Positions 18,592-26,918 are shown, numbered from the stretch's first letter. The stretch is DNA of 64,000 nucleotides from Nocardiopsis_B sediminis (GCF_042650565.1 NZ_JBHSBH010000015.1:248001-312000), one strand, 5' to 3'. Made by a program: numbers and translations. Notes: generated by a model not told the origin, from the sequence alone.

Positions 18592-19557
18592 TCAGGGGAC
18601 CAGCACGACCCTGCCGAACACCTCGCCCGCGTCCATCGCCCGGTGGGCCGATGCCGCCTGGTCCAGCGGTAGGACCTCGTGCACCACCGTGCGCAGGTCT
18701 CCGCGTGCGGCCTCGGTGAACTGGGACGCGCGCACGGCCTGCTTGTCGGGGCCGGGGACGGTATCGGTGCTGAGCGTGGCGAACGAAACGGACCGGCGGA
18801 AGGCGTCCATCAGCCGCACGCCGAAGTCCGTCGGCGGCGGCCCAGCGACCACGCCGAGGGCCACGAACCGCCCATTGGGGTTCAGCTTGTCCAGGAAGAG
18901 GGGAAGCAGGGAACCTCCCACCACATCGATCACCACGTCGAAGCCCGCTGGTGTGTCCGCGCCACAGCCCTCGCCTGAACGGTCGACGCCATGGGTCGCG
19001 CCCAGCTCCCGCAGGCGGGCGCCGCGCTCCGCCGACGAGGTGGTGACCGCCACCGCGCCCGCGCCGCCCCTGGCCGCGAGCTGGACCGCCGCGATGCCGA
19101 TGCTGCCCGCGGCGCCGCGCACGAGCACCGACTCGCCGGGCGCGAAACGGGCGCGCTCCAGGGCGAAATGGGCGACCACGCCGGATCCGCCGAGGGTCAC
19201 CGCGTCGGCGCTGGTCAGACCCTCGGGTAGCGGCAGGACGTCCTCGACCGCGGCGACGGCCTGCTCCGCGTACCCGCCGGACAGGCCGGTGAACGCCCAC
19301 ACCCGCCGCCCCGCCCACGAGGCATCCACTCCCTCCCCCACCGCGGTGACACGTCCCGCGACCTCGCTGCCGAGGAGATGGCCCTTCCGGAAGCCGAGGC
19401 CCGCCATCGTTCCCCGGCGGATCACGGCGTCCACGCCGCCGACCCCGATGGCCTCCGTGGCGATCCGCACCTGCCCGGGTTCGGGGACCGGTACGGGCAG
19501 GTCGACCACCTCCAGGCCCTCGGGGTCCCCGAACTCTCTGATCACGACGGCTTTCAT
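18592..19557 (-). CDS. NADP-dependent quinone oxidoreductase / zinc-free MDR family
   Basis: 321-residue medium-chain reductase starting at MKAVVIREFGDPEGLEVVDL. It has the nucleotide-binding loop VLVRGAAGSIGIAAVQLAA and the family segment ALERARFAPGESV, and lacks the structural-zinc Cys cluster, as in QOR-type enzymes. It would reduce quinones or enones with NADPH. The gene is transcribed away from a TetR gene with 140 bp between them, the usual arrangement of a repressor and its electrophile-inducible target. An in-frame upstream extension to 19644 adds only Arg/Pro-rich sequence and is not used. Confidence 0.88.
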   Translation of the reverse strand: MKAVVIREFGDPEGLEVVDLPVPVPEPGQVRIATEAIGVGGVDAVIRRGTMAGLGFRKGHLLGSEVAGRVTAVGEGVDASWAGRRVWAFTGLSGGYAEQAVAAVEDVLPLPEGLTSADAVTLGGSGVVAHFALERARFAPGESVLVRGAAGSIGIAAVQLAARGGAGAVAVTTSSAERGARLRELGATHGVDRSGEGCGADTPAGFDVVIDVVGGSLLPLFLDKLNPNGRFVALGVVAGPPPTDFGVRLMDAFRRSVSFATLSTDTVPGPDKQAVRASQFTEAARGDLRTVVHEVLPLDQAASAHRAMDAGEVFGRVVLVP

Positions 19558-19697
19558 CTTCACTCCTCGGGTCGGCGAACGCACGGGTCGCGGCCGCGAC
19601 GGCCGCGGGCGGCGAGCCGACACCACGACCGGGGGCGGCGCCACCGCGACGGGACGCTACCGGACGCCCCCCGTCCGGTTAGCTAAAGTGAGAAGCG

Positions 19698-20345
19698 ATG
19701 ACCGGTCATTTGCCTCACCCCGTGCGCTCCGATGCCCGCGACAACCGGGCCCGCATCCTCGACGCCGCCCGCGCGGTGTTCGGCGACGAGGGACTGGACG
19801 TGCCGATGCGCAAGATCGCCCGGCACGCCGGTGTCGGCCCCGCCACGCTGTACCGGCACTTCTCGACCAAGCGCGCCCTGATCGTGGAGACCTTCGCCGA
19901 GCAGCGGCGGGGCTGTCATGCCATCGTCCGCGACGCCCTCGCGGACCCCGACCCGTGGCACGGATTCCAGAGCCTGATCGAGCGGATCTGCGAGCTCCAC
20001 GCGCACAGCCGGGGGTTCGCCGACGCCTTCATGGCCGAATTCCCCGAGGCCATCGACTTCGCCGCCGACCGGGAGCGGATGGTGCACGCGGTCGCCGAGC
20101 TGGCCCGCCGCGCCAAGGCGACCGGCCGGCTGCGCCCCGGCTTCGTCGTCGACGACCTGATCCTGATGCTCATGGCCCACCGGGGCGTCCAGGACGCGCC
20201 GCGTGCCATCCGTCTCGCGGCCTCCCGCCGTTTCGCCGCCTACATGATCGAGGGGTTCAGCGCCGGACCGGAGACGGGGGAACACGCGCCGCTCCCGCCG
20301 GCTCCGCGGCTGCCCGTGCCCGGTCCCCCGGTACCGGGCCTGTAG
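19698..20345 (+). CDS. TetR/AcrR family transcriptional regulator
   Basis: 215 residues. The N-terminal HTH is typical: NRARILDAARAVFGDEG, MRKIARHAGVGPATLYRHF, STKRALIVETF. The C-terminal ligand domain matches TetR C11/AefR-like regulators (FAAYMIEGFSAG), followed by a Pro-rich tail. It probably represses the divergent quinone oxidoreductase and itself. GTTAGCTAAAG just upstream (19678-19688) shares TAGCTAAAG with the edge of the palindrome at 16689, but I see no full palindrome here. Confidence 0.88.
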   Translation: MTGHLPHPVRSDARDNRARILDAARAVFGDEGLDVPMRKIARHAGVGPATLYRHFSTKRALIVETFAEQRRGCHAIVRDALADPDPWHGFQSLIERICELHAHSRGFADAFMAEFPEAIDFAADRERMVHAVAELARRAKATGRLRPGFVVDDLILMLMAHRGVQDAPRAIRLAASRRFAAYMIEGFSAGPETGEHAPLPPAPRLPVPGPPVPGL

Positions 20346-20357
20346 CCGGCGTCGCGG

Positions 20358-20783
20358 TCAGCGGATCGGCGGGGCACCGGCCCCATCGCGCCACGCGAGC
20401 ACGAGCAGCCCGATGGGGATGAGCACGCCTGCCCCGAGCGCGGCGATCAGGCCCGGCACGTCGACCGGATGCACGTGACCGGTGCTGATCCCGTGGAACA
20501 GCAGGTGCGTCGCGGCGTAGGTCAGGTAGCCCAGCAGAGCGGTGATGACCATCCGGCGCTCCATGACGACGGCCGCGCCCACCACGACCACGCCCAGCGC
20601 CAGGTTCAGCCCGCCCACGTCGCGCAGGAGATGGTCGTTGTAGGGCGGGTACGCCCCCACCCATTCCAGCGCGAAGAAGGAGCGCGGGAGCAGCGACTGC
20701 CAGAGGCCAACAGCGAGGCTGGACAGGCCCAGGAACCACAGTCCCGTACGGAGGAGGAGGGCTGGTGCGCGCACCGTGGTCAC
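20358..20783 (-). CDS. Small four-helix membrane protein
   Basis: 141 residues from a GTG that overlaps the previous stop as GTGA, so it is translated together with the NmrA-like protein. Four hydrophobic helices are visible: GLWFLGLSSLAVGLWQSLL, GLNLALGVVVVGAAVVM, ITALLGYLTYAATHLLF and PGLIAALGAGVLIPIGLLVL. It resembles the DUF4345/DoxX-like group, but I cannot assign a function. It is convergent with the TetR gene, with 12 bp between stops. Confidence 0.75.
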   Translation of the reverse strand: MTTVRAPALLLRTGLWFLGLSSLAVGLWQSLLPRSFFALEWVGAYPPYNDHLLRDVGGLNLALGVVVVGAAVVMERRMVITALLGYLTYAATHLLFHGISTGHVHPVDVPGLIAALGAGVLIPIGLLVLAWRDGAGAPPIR

Positions 20784-21583
20784 CCCCGCCCGTCGGTGCC
20801 GGCCGCGGGGACCGCCCGCACGGCGAGGTGGTCGGCGAAGGTGACAGTGCCGCGCTCTCCCCCGCCGGCCAGGTGACGTCCGGCCCGGTAGGCGGCGAAG
20901 GCGCGGCCGGGCACGGATACCGGCACCACGGGGCGGCGCCGTCCGGACCACCCCAGGTAGTGGCGCGCGAGGTCGGGGAACCGCTCGACGCGCGGCCCGC
21001 CCAGGTCGGGAACGCGCCCCGCCGGGGCGCCGACGGCGAGTCCGGCCAGGCGGTCGGCGACCTCGCCGGCGTCCACGGGCTGGACCGGCACGGCGGGCAC
21101 CGGCAGCACCGGCATCCGTGACAGGCCCGCGCAGATGCGGCGGACCAGGTCGTGGAACTGGGTGGCGCGCAGCACGGTGAAGCCCAGGCCGGAGGCCTCC
21201 AGGGCCTGTTCGATGCGCACCCGGGACCGGTAGTAGCCGATGCCGACACGGTCGCAGCCGACGATGGAGACGGCGACGGTGTGGGGTACCGCGGCGCGGT
21301 GGGCGGCGGCGATCAGGTTCGCGGCCGAGCGCTCGTCGCCGCCGGTGTAGGTCGTGGCGCAGTGGACGATGGCGTCGGCACCGTCGACGGCGGCGTCCAG
21401 CCCCTCGCCGGTGCGCAGGTCGACCGCCATGTACGCGGGGTCTCCGGCTTCTCCGGCGGCGCCGCCTCCGGGGCGGGCGCGGCGGCTGAGCACACGCACG
21501 TCGTGCCCCTGTGCGAAGAGCCGTTCGACGACGGGCCGGCCCACCGTTCCGGTGCCACCGGTGACCAGGATCGTTCTCTTCAA
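20780..21583 (-). CDS. NAD(P)-binding NmrA/SDR-like protein
   Basis: 267 residues. It starts with the Rossmann motif MKRTILVTGGTGTVGRPVVE, then VRVLSRRARP and a middle segment IVGCDRVGIGYYRSRVRIEQ, as in atypical short-chain dehydrogenases (NmrA, SDR_a5). The fold binds NAD(P)H and may act as an oxidoreductase or redox sensor. In many actinomycetes such genes follow a SigJ-type sigma factor. Here the intact sigma gene lies 1.1 kb upstream, separated by a lysin gene and a fragment of the sigma gene. GAGGGCAG upstream can serve as ribosome binding site. Confidence 0.88.
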   Translation of the reverse strand: MKRTILVTGGTGTVGRPVVERLFAQGHDVRVLSRRARPGGGAAGEAGDPAYMAVDLRTGEGLDAAVDGADAIVHCATTYTGGDERSAANLIAAAHRAAVPHTVAVSIVGCDRVGIGYYRSRVRIEQALEASGLGFTVLRATQFHDLVRRICAGLSRMPVLPVPAVPVQPVDAGEVADRLAGLAVGAPAGRVPDLGGPRVERFPDLARHYLGWSGRRRPVVPVSVPGRAFAAYRAGRHLAGGGERGTVTFADHLAVRAVPAAGTDGRG

Positions 21584-21643
21584 GGCTGCCCTCCTCCGTG
21601 GCCGGGCCGGACAGGGCCGGGACGGCCGGATCCGGCGCGACGG

Positions 21644-21770
21644 CCGGTGTCACCCGCTAAGAACCGGCGGGCCGGCCCGGATGTGACAGTGGAGGTCGCG
21701 CGGGGCGCGGCGGAGGGGAGGACTGGCGGCCGAGGAAGCGGAGCTTCTCCGGGTTGAGCACGGAGCGCGG
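21644..21770 (-). pseudogene. Remnant: duplicated 3' end of the SigJ-type sigma-factor gene
   Basis: The minus strand encodes SVLNPEKLRFLGRQSSPPPR, continues to SHPGRPAGS and a TAG stop, and shares the bases after the stop with the intact sigma gene end at 22694-22830. The main difference is a 9-bp insertion in the intact copy. No start or N-terminal part remains, so it is a gene fragment. The two copies bracket the lysin gene in direct orientation. Confidence 0.85.
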
Positions 21771-21826
21771 CCGCAAGGTACAGCGGTTCCCGGCCACAAC
21801 CAGGCCGGAAGCACCCGGCGAAGGCC

Positions 21827-21857
21827 CGCTTCAGAGGTCCAGGGGACCTCTGAAGCG
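21827..21857. terminator. Hairpin terminator downstream of the lysin gene
   Basis: Perfect 14-bp stem (CGCTTCAGAGGTCC at 21827-21840 and its complement at 21844-21857) with loop AGG, located 17 bp after the lysin stop on the minus strand. Confidence 0.75.
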
Positions 21858-21873
21858 TCCCGCCGCCGTCACG

Positions 21874-22557
21874 CTACGCGGCGTGGGCCTTGATGAACTG
21901 GGACATGATCTGCTTCGCGGCGGCCCCGGTGATGTGGTCGCCGACGTGCTCCGCGCTGCCCTCGGCCTCACGGGCGGCGATCACCGCGTTGGTGGTGGCG
22001 GTGCCATAGTCGCCGTCGATTCCCGCGGCACCGACCGAGTGGCCCGCCTTGACCAGGAGTTCCTGGAGGAACTTCACCCGTTCCCCGGTGTCGCCCTGAC
22101 GCAGTCCGACCATGTCGCCGTCTCCCGTCTGTGCTGAGCCCGCGGCGATGCCCCACGGGGAGGTGTCGTCGTACGGGCCCGTGGACTGGCCACTCGGCCC
22201 GACCCCCACGGACACGTGCATGTGCAGGTCGTGCGGGTTGGCTCCGGTGTAGGGGCGCCACCCCTCGGAGGCGCGCTCCTTGCTCCAGATGCGGCGGTTC
22301 CAGATCACGTACTTGACGGCCGGGTGGTTGAACGTGCTCAGCTGCACGGACAGCCTGTCCATGTCGGCACCGGCCCCGGGGTCGTTGGTGAGGTCCATCG
22401 CGCACACCACGCCGGCGGCGTTGGGGTTGTGATCGGACGGTCTGGTGGCGTGCGCGGCGTCGCCTATGGTGCCGTCCTCTTTCTTCGATCGCTCCGGCGC
22501 GATGGTGTTCACCTCGGTACGCAGCACCTCCAGGCTGCGCGCAAGTCTCCAGTCCAT
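21874..22557 (-). CDS. Phage-lysin-like peptidoglycan hydrolase (M15-like peptidase plus peptidoglycan-binding domain)
   Basis: 227 residues from an ATG with GGAGG seven bases upstream. The first 120 residues carry a zinc-peptidase pattern: SDHNPNAAGVVCAMDLTNDP (SxHxPxxxGxxxAxD) and HDLHMHVSVG (HxH), as in actinophage D,D- or L,Ala-D-Glu peptidases. Residues about 150-200 are a PG_binding_1 repeat (LRQGDTGERVKFLQELLVKA, GIDGDYGTATTNAVIAAREA). It has no signal peptide, so it resembles a phage endolysin needing a holin, but no other phage gene is adjacent. It lies exactly between two copies of the sigma-gene end and has its own terminators, suggesting insertion. Confidence 0.85.
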   Translation of the reverse strand: MDWRLARSLEVLRTEVNTIAPERSKKEDGTIGDAAHATRPSDHNPNAAGVVCAMDLTNDPGAGADMDRLSVQLSTFNHPAVKYVIWNRRIWSKERASEGWRPYTGANPHDLHMHVSVGVGPSGQSTGPYDDTSPWGIAAGSAQTGDGDMVGLRQGDTGERVKFLQELLVKAGHSVGAAGIDGDYGTATTNAVIAAREAEGSAEHVGDHITGAAAKQIMSQFIKAHAA

Positions 22558-22578
22558 GGGCGGCCTCCAAATGAGAAG

Positions 22579-22596
22579 CCCCCGCCGAGGCGGGGG
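22579..22596. terminator. Short GC hairpin just upstream of the lysin gene
   Basis: CCCCCGCC, GA, GGCGGGGG gives an 8-bp stem 22 bp upstream of the lysin ATG, preceded by AGAAG. Short C-rich stems of this form are common terminators between genes of actinobacterial phages (known pattern), in line with a phage origin for the lysin. Confidence 0.6.
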
Positions 22597-22709
22597 TACC
22601 CGGACTCTGCTGCCCAGATGACCCACAGGCGAAACCGGCCCGGTGTCCGCCCGTCCGGCCTGGGATCTGGAGCCGCCCGGTTCCGGGGCGGAGGCCGGTG
22701 TGTCACCCA

Positions 22710-23657
22710 CTAAGAACCGGCGTGCCGGCCCGGATGTGACAGTTGTGACAGTGGAGGATGCGCGGGGTGTGGCGGAGGGGAGGATTGGCCGCTGAGGAAG
22801 CGCAGCTTCTCCGGGTTGAGCACCGACCGCAGGGCGCTGATCCGGTCGCCTGCGATCTCCACGACCAGGACCCCGACGAGGCGTCCGCCGCGGTGGCCGG
22901 TGATCGCCGGTGCCCCGTTGACCTCGGCCACGGAGATCTCCACGCCGTCGAGGTACTTGCCGAACCCGCCGGTGAGCAGCCGGGCGACGCGGGCGCGGCC
23001 GACGACCGGACGGCGCCCGGCGGTGGCCCGGCCTCCGCCGTCGGACCACGACACGACATCGTCGGTGAGCAGCTCCTCCAGTCCGCCGATGTCGCCCTCG
23101 CCCGCCGCCCGGAGGAACCGGTCGACGAGCCGGCGCCACTGCGCGGGGTCGGCGGTGAACCGGGCCCGGTCCTCGCCGACACGGAGCGATGCGCGCCGGT
23201 GGAGCTGCCGGGCGTTGGCGGGCGACACGTCGAGGGCCGCTGCGATCTCGCGGTGGCCGTAGCCGAACGCCTCGCGCAGGACGAAGGCCGCCCGCTCGGT
23301 GGGGGTCAGCCGCTCAAGCAGCGTCAGCAGCGCCAGCGACACGGCGTCGCGCTGCTCGGCGGAGTCGAGCGGGCCGAGCGTTCCGTCGGAGGTGAGGACG
23401 GGCTCGGGCAGCCAGGGGCCGACGTAGCGCTCGCGCCGGGTCCGCGCGGAGGCGAGCCGGTTCAGGCAGATGTTCGTCACGACCTTGGCGAGCCAGGCCG
23501 GAACGGACCGGATGGCGGCATGGTCGGCGCCCGCCCAGCGGATGTAGGCGTCCTGGACGACGTCCTCGGCCTCCTCGGCCGACCCGAGCATCCGGTAGGC
23601 GAGCCCGAACATGCGCCCGCGCTGCCCTTCGAACTCCACCAGCGACCCGTCCGCCAC
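22710..23657 (-). CDS. ECF sigma factor, SigJ type, with SnoaL-like C-terminal domain
   Basis: Directs RNA polymerase to stress promoters. 315 residues from the GTG at 23657 (VADGSLVEFEGQRGRMFGLA). Region 2: YRMLGSAEEAEDVVQDAYIRW. Region 4: LTPTERAAFVLREAFGYGHR followed by EIAAALDVSPANARQLHRRA. The last 110 residues form the SnoaL/NTF2-like domain (FLRAAGEGDIGGLEELLTDD, VSWSDGGGR) that replaces an anti-sigma factor in this ECF41-like group. Longer starts to 23756 add only low-complexity sequence. Its 3' end is duplicated at 21644-21770. Confidence 0.92.
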   Translation of the reverse strand: MADGSLVEFEGQRGRMFGLAYRMLGSAEEAEDVVQDAYIRWAGADHAAIRSVPAWLAKVVTNICLNRLASARTRRERYVGPWLPEPVLTSDGTLGPLDSAEQRDAVSLALLTLLERLTPTERAAFVLREAFGYGHREIAAALDVSPANARQLHRRASLRVGEDRARFTADPAQWRRLVDRFLRAAGEGDIGGLEELLTDDVVSWSDGGGRATAGRRPVVGRARVARLLTGGFGKYLDGVEISVAEVNGAPAITGHRGGRLVGVLVVEIAGDRISALRSVLNPEKLRFLSGQSSPPPHPAHPPLSQLSHPGRHAGS

Positions 23658-23843
23658 GCCACCACCGTAGCCCTCGGTCGCGGCGAGCGTCCGCCGCCCC
23701 TTCCCTCGTCCCCCGGTTCGCTCAAGAGCCGAGCCGAGTCGGCGGTCAATTGGCACTGCCGCTGCCGGAGGGGCCAGGCGCTGGGCAGGAGCGGGCTGGA
23801 CACGGGCCAGGCGCGGATTCCTCGGTTGGTCACGGGCTCGGGG

Positions 23844-24004
23844 TCACGGCGGGCGGCGACGGCTGGTGGGGCCTGGGGCTGCGCGGACGGTCTGCGTGGT
23901 GCGGTGGCTTGGGTTCAGACAGGCGGCGACGGTAGCGGGGAGTTGGGCGGGGCGCGACCCCTGCGGGTGATCGCGGTGTTGGGGTTCAAGCTGGCAGCGA
24001 CGGT
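23844..24004 (+). repeat. Three tandem diverged repeats, 70-71 bp period (left side of the DUF222-HNH locus)
   Basis: Within the 657-bp gap 23658-24314, which holds no recognised gene, a 20-bp core starts at 23844, 23914 and 23985. The best copy is TTCAAGCTGGCAGCGACGGT; the earlier two are diverged around GGCGGCGACGG. The same core occurs inverted at 31641-31731, also 71 bp apart. Confidence 0.75.
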
Positions 24005-24314
24005 CGGCGGCGGGGAGGGGTTCGCGGTCGGGTTCCGGCTTCCCGGTGGTGGGGTTCCGGTGTCGCGGGGTCGTCCCTGGCTCCCCTCCAGGCCCTGCCC
24101 TGCGGGGTGCCGGGATCCGGGCGGCTTCGCCAGGCCCCGGAACGTCCGGGCTCTCTCCCCTTCGGGCGGCGGGCCCGGTCCGCGGGTGCTCCGGCTTCCC
24201 TGGGCTCTTCGCGTCCTCAGGGCCCTTCGGGTTGTCCGGAGGATTCGGGGCTTTCGGGGTTCCTCCCCCCTCCCTGCCCCCTCTCCCGCGGTCCCCTTCC
24301 CGGCTTCCCGTGGG

Positions 24315-24503
24315 TTATTGGCTGGGGTAGGGGTCGCGGGTGGTGGTGTGGGTGCGGTTGTGGGGGGTGCGCCAGACCAGGGTGCCGGGGGAGGGCTGTG
24401 TGAGACTCCATGCCGGGTGCTGCTTGAGCCGGTGGTGTCGCCTGCACAGCGCGGCCAGGTTGCCCGCGCTCGTTGGACCCCCGAGGTGGTGGGGGGTGGT
24501 GTG
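24315..24503 (-). pseudogene. C-terminal HNH tail of the split DUF222-HNH endonuclease gene
   Basis: Encodes HTTPHHLGGPTSAGNLAALC followed by RRHHRLKQHPAWSLTQPSP and the stop, the typical second half of an HNH motif and C-terminus of DUF222 (13E12-type) proteins. The motif's beginning, DRTCRFPHCNRPAVECDAD, lies 5.5 kb away at about 30050-30110. The tail is cut off at the element junction, and upstream codons in this frame are element DNA. Confidence 0.93.
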
Positions 24504-24521
24504 CCCCACAGTCGGATTGAG
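24484..24521. other. Attachment site, left end of the integrative element
   Basis: Host sequence (24484-24501, ending GGTGGTG) meets element sequence (24504-24521, CCCCACAGTCGGATTGAG) at the crossover dinucleotide TG (24502-24503). The element arm is a 14/18 match to the reverse complement of the arm at the other end. Confidence 0.85.
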
Positions 24522-25454
24522 ACGATTCTGTAACCTGGCTGGCTCTAGGGCCGTGGTTGGCCGCTGACCTGGCTTCATGCGGAGGTTGCGGCGCTCCGAG
24601 CTGCGCCGTTCCGGTATCCAGCCGTCGTGGCGGTTCGATCCGGGGCGGCGCCTACCGGTGGTCGCATGGCGGCGGTCGGCCCGTCGACCTCGGTGCGGTC
24701 GTTGGCTTTTCCGGTCCCGCCTTCCGTGTTCGTTATGACCAGCTCAACCCCCCGACCGGTTGTTCCAGTCCCCGGCCACAGGGGGGCAACCCCAGCGGAC
24801 CGTGACGGAGATCGCCTACCCGCACCACCACCTCAACCCCGCGCGCGTCGGTCACGCCGCCTGTGCCGTAACCCTGGCCGTCCGGCGCGGGTCGTGTTCC
24901 CGGCGTCGGTCACCACGGGGTTGGTCTCAGCCATCGATCGTCGTGAGAGCGACCGGAGAGGATGCCCACAGAGAATCGCTCCCAGTAAAGCGATTCCCGC
25001 GTGGAGGCGTGTCACGCGACCGCGCGGTCAGAGACCCACACGGGTTTCCCGGAAAGCGGCCCGGACGGCGCTTCGGGGCCTGGTGCTCGTTCCCGGTGCG
25101 TTCTCGCGCAGGTGAGGGCCTGTCCGGTGCGTCACTGCCGGCCGTAGCTTGCGTAGGCCGGAGCACTGGACAGGCGGGAAAGCCCGGTCTGATGCGGTCG
25201 TTGTTCGCGCGGGCGGGAGCAGACCCCGGACACAGACGGCGGGCGGGGTCGCAGCACGCGGGGAGGGCGGGGAGGGTCGGGCGGCGGGCGCCCGCGCGAG
25301 CACGCGACGAAGTCGCGCGCGCAGTCGCGAGGATGTCCGCAAGCCCGGACCGACCAACGGCCGTCGCTCCGGCGGACGTGCGGAAGCCGCCCGCGCGTAG
25401 CGCGGGCGGCTTCCCTTGATCTAGATCTAGTAGGGAAATTTGTAACCGATCTGC
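24504..25454. other. Non-coding left part of the element
   Basis: 951 bp with no credible gene. Small structures are visible: GAATCGCT-CCCAGTAA-AGCGATTC (24973-24996), the palindrome GACCGCGCGGTC (25018-25029), the strong hairpin at 25382-25414, and CTAGATCTAG near 25422-25431. In the circular form this region would lie directly upstream of the integrase gene and could carry its promoter (inference). Confidence 0.6.
25382..25414. terminator. Strong hairpin terminator of the cargo operon
   Basis: Perfect 15-bp stem GGAAGCCGCCCGCGC / GCGCGGGCGGCTTCC with loop GTA, 40 bp after the stop of the last minus-strand cargo gene. Confidence 0.8.
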
Positions 25455-25793
25455 CTAACCGGCGTCTTCCCCCTGGTCGGCGAGCGGCCCGGCTGCGATG
25501 AACGCTTGGACGTCGGCGTCGCGGTAGCGCAGGTGTCGGCCCGGTGTGCGGATGCCGGTGAGCTTGCCTCGGCGGGTCCAGCGCGCGACCGTCTTGGCGT
25601 CTACACGGAACATCCGGGCGACTTCGGCGGCGGTCCACAATCGGGTGCTCTCGATCCCGGGCGGGGCTGCGTAGCGGCGGTCGGCGTCGGGTGGTGCGGC
25701 GAGTCGCGCGATCGGTCTGGGCGCTCCCTCCTCCGCCTCCTTCGTGGGGGTGGCGCCGGGGTCGCGCTTGGGAAGCGGGGGGCGGTCTGTCAC
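25455..25793 (-). CDS. BldC-like MerR-type helix-turn-helix protein (candidate excision factor)
   Basis: 112 residues from a GTG at 25793. The C-terminal 60 residues are a MerR-like HTH of the BldC/excisionase class: RLWTAAEVARMFRVDAKTVA, RWTRRGKLTGIRTPGRHLRY and RDADVQAFIAAG. The close pattern match to BldC (PAEVAxxFRVDPKTVTRWA in the family) is notable. The first 45 residues are basic and Pro-rich. BldC is a developmental regulator, but in small integrative elements this fold is also used by recombination directionality factors. Its place as last cargo gene is compatible with either. Confidence 0.8.
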   Translation of the reverse strand: MTDRPPLPKRDPGATPTKEAEEGAPRPIARLAAPPDADRRYAAPPGIESTRLWTAAEVARMFRVDAKTVARWTRRGKLTGIRTPGRHLRYRDADVQAFIAAGPLADQGEDAG

Positions 25794-25840
25794 GGGGCGT
25801 CTTCCTGGTGTCTGCGGCGGGTCCGGGCGGTCGTCGTCGG

Positions 25841-26122
25841 CTACTTCCACCAGCCTTTGCGCTGTTTCTCCTCCGCGCGTTCGGCGCCCTGCTCCCTGGC
25901 GTGGTGCACCTGCTTGAACGCCTTCCACCGCTCCACGCACGCCGGGGAGCAGAACACCGAGATGTCGTAGTGCACGGGGGCGGTGACCTGCCCCTCGCAT
26001 TCCCAACAGGACTCCAACGTCAGACCAGCTCTCTTTCGGTCGGGGTGAAGGCCGCCGGACAGGGTCTGGGTTCGGCGACCGGTCCGCCCCCGGGTGACGG
26101 TGGCCACCAGGGTGCGGGGCAT
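25841..26122 (-). CDS. Small zinc-finger-like protein
   Basis: 93 residues. A CxxC-x16-CxxxC zinc-binding pattern is visible: SCWECEGQVTAPVHYDISVF then CSPACVERWKAFKQVHHARE, followed by a charged tail ending KQRKGWWK. The ATG at 26122 is preferred over longer readings, which run into the neighbour's antisense. It lies between the HATPase and BldC-like genes in the same direction, probably in one operon. The function is unknown; such treble-clef-like proteins are common cargo in actinomycete integrative elements. Confidence 0.65.
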   Translation of the reverse strand: MPRTLVATVTRGRTGRRTQTLSGGLHPDRKRAGLTLESCWECEGQVTAPVHYDISVFCSPACVERWKAFKQVHHAREQGAERAEEKQRKGWWK

Positions 26123-26172
26123 GGGGGCGTGCCCCTGCCTGCCCCCCGTGCTTGGGCGGGGACACGCCCGGT

Positions 26173-26562
26173 TCAGGGCCAGCGCAGGTAGAAGTACACG
26201 CCCCCGTCGTCGGGGAGTCGGTCCCAGACGTTGGTGAATGCGTCGATGAGCGCAGTGGCGTACCGCTGGGTGTCGGCATCGGCACGCGGCCACGGTGCGC
26301 GGGCACACACGCTTTCGCCGGGGCGGGCCTCGACGTAGAGCCAGTCGGCGCCCAGCGACACCGAGAGCACGACCGCGCCGGTACGGGCCATGGCGGCGGT
26401 CATCGCCTCCGACAGGCACAACACGGCGGCGGCGGCCGTGTCGTCGGGGATCCCGGCGCGGATGGGCAGCAGCGCCGTCAGCCACGCGCGCGCGTCGGCG
26501 ACCTCGGCGCCGGAGTGGAAGACGCGTTCGCTGGTGCTGACCTTGGGAGCTTGGGCGTGCAT
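26173..26562 (-). CDS. Degenerate HATPase (RsbW/anti-sigma-like) protein
   Basis: 129 residues. The fold pattern of actinomycete HATPase_c_2 proteins is recognisable: ARAWLTALLPIRAGIPDDTA, AAVLCLSEAMTAAMARTG, then ADWLYVEARPGESVC and a C-terminal VYFYLRWP. However, the N-box Asn of SExxTNA is Ala here (SEAMTAAM) and no DxG ATP-binding motif is present. It may therefore not bind ATP and may act by protein contact only. The ATG at 26562 overlaps the upstream stop as TGATG, coupling it to the small basic protein. Compare the intact homologue at 35506. Confidence 0.7.
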   Translation of the reverse strand: MHAQAPKVSTSERVFHSGAEVADARAWLTALLPIRAGIPDDTAAAAVLCLSEAMTAAMARTGAVVLSVSLGADWLYVEARPGESVCARAPWPRADADTQRYATALIDAFTNVWDRLPDDGGVYFYLRWP

Positions 26563-26810
26563 CACGCGGCCACCAGGTCGTGAGCGCTGTAGGCGCCGGT
26601 CTCCCACGCGGCGTAGCCGCCGCGTACCACGTTGGCGGGGGGTGCGAGTTCGATCCGGTTGACGACCGGTGCGGGCTTGGGCTGGGGCGGTGCGGGGTTC
26701 AGGCGGTGCCTGGCCTCGTAGCTGGGGGCTCTGCGGCTACGGACCCTTTTCCCGGTGTGCGGGGGCCACACGGCCCGACAGAGCACCCGCAATGGGGCGA
26801 TAAAGTCCAT
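26562..26810 (-). CDS. Small basic protein coupled to the HATPase
   Basis: 82 residues, Arg/Pro-rich (MDFIAPLRVLCRAVWPPHTG then KRVRSRRAPS), with no recognised domain. Its stop overlaps the next start as TGATG. It is the first gene after the tandem operator pair at 26919-26964, so it probably opens the regulated operon. The gene at 35432 is likewise a short Arg-rich reading frame coupled to a HATPase, which supports translation of this one. Confidence 0.6.
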   Translation of the reverse strand: MDFIAPLRVLCRAVWPPHTGKRVRSRRAPSYEARHRLNPAPPQPKPAPVVNRIELAPPANVVRGGYAAWETGAYSAHDLVAA

Positions 26811-26918
26811 GTCGTCAGCAGCTCCTCATAGCTGGTGGCCACGCCCCCGGACGTTCTCCGACAGTTCGTCGCGGGGGTCTTCTGTGCCCGAAAAGCTATG
26901 GGGATGCTGGTCACCGGA

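Noticed and set aside
21874..22557. Prophage
   Set aside because: Only a lysin-like gene and phage-style terminators are present; no capsid, tail, holin or integrase gene adjoins. The serine integrase at 28490 belongs to a separate, precisely bounded element.
24557..25419. Overlapping plus-strand frames in the left part of the element
   Set aside because: Arg/Pro/Ser-rich shadow composition, no start signals; kept as non-coding.
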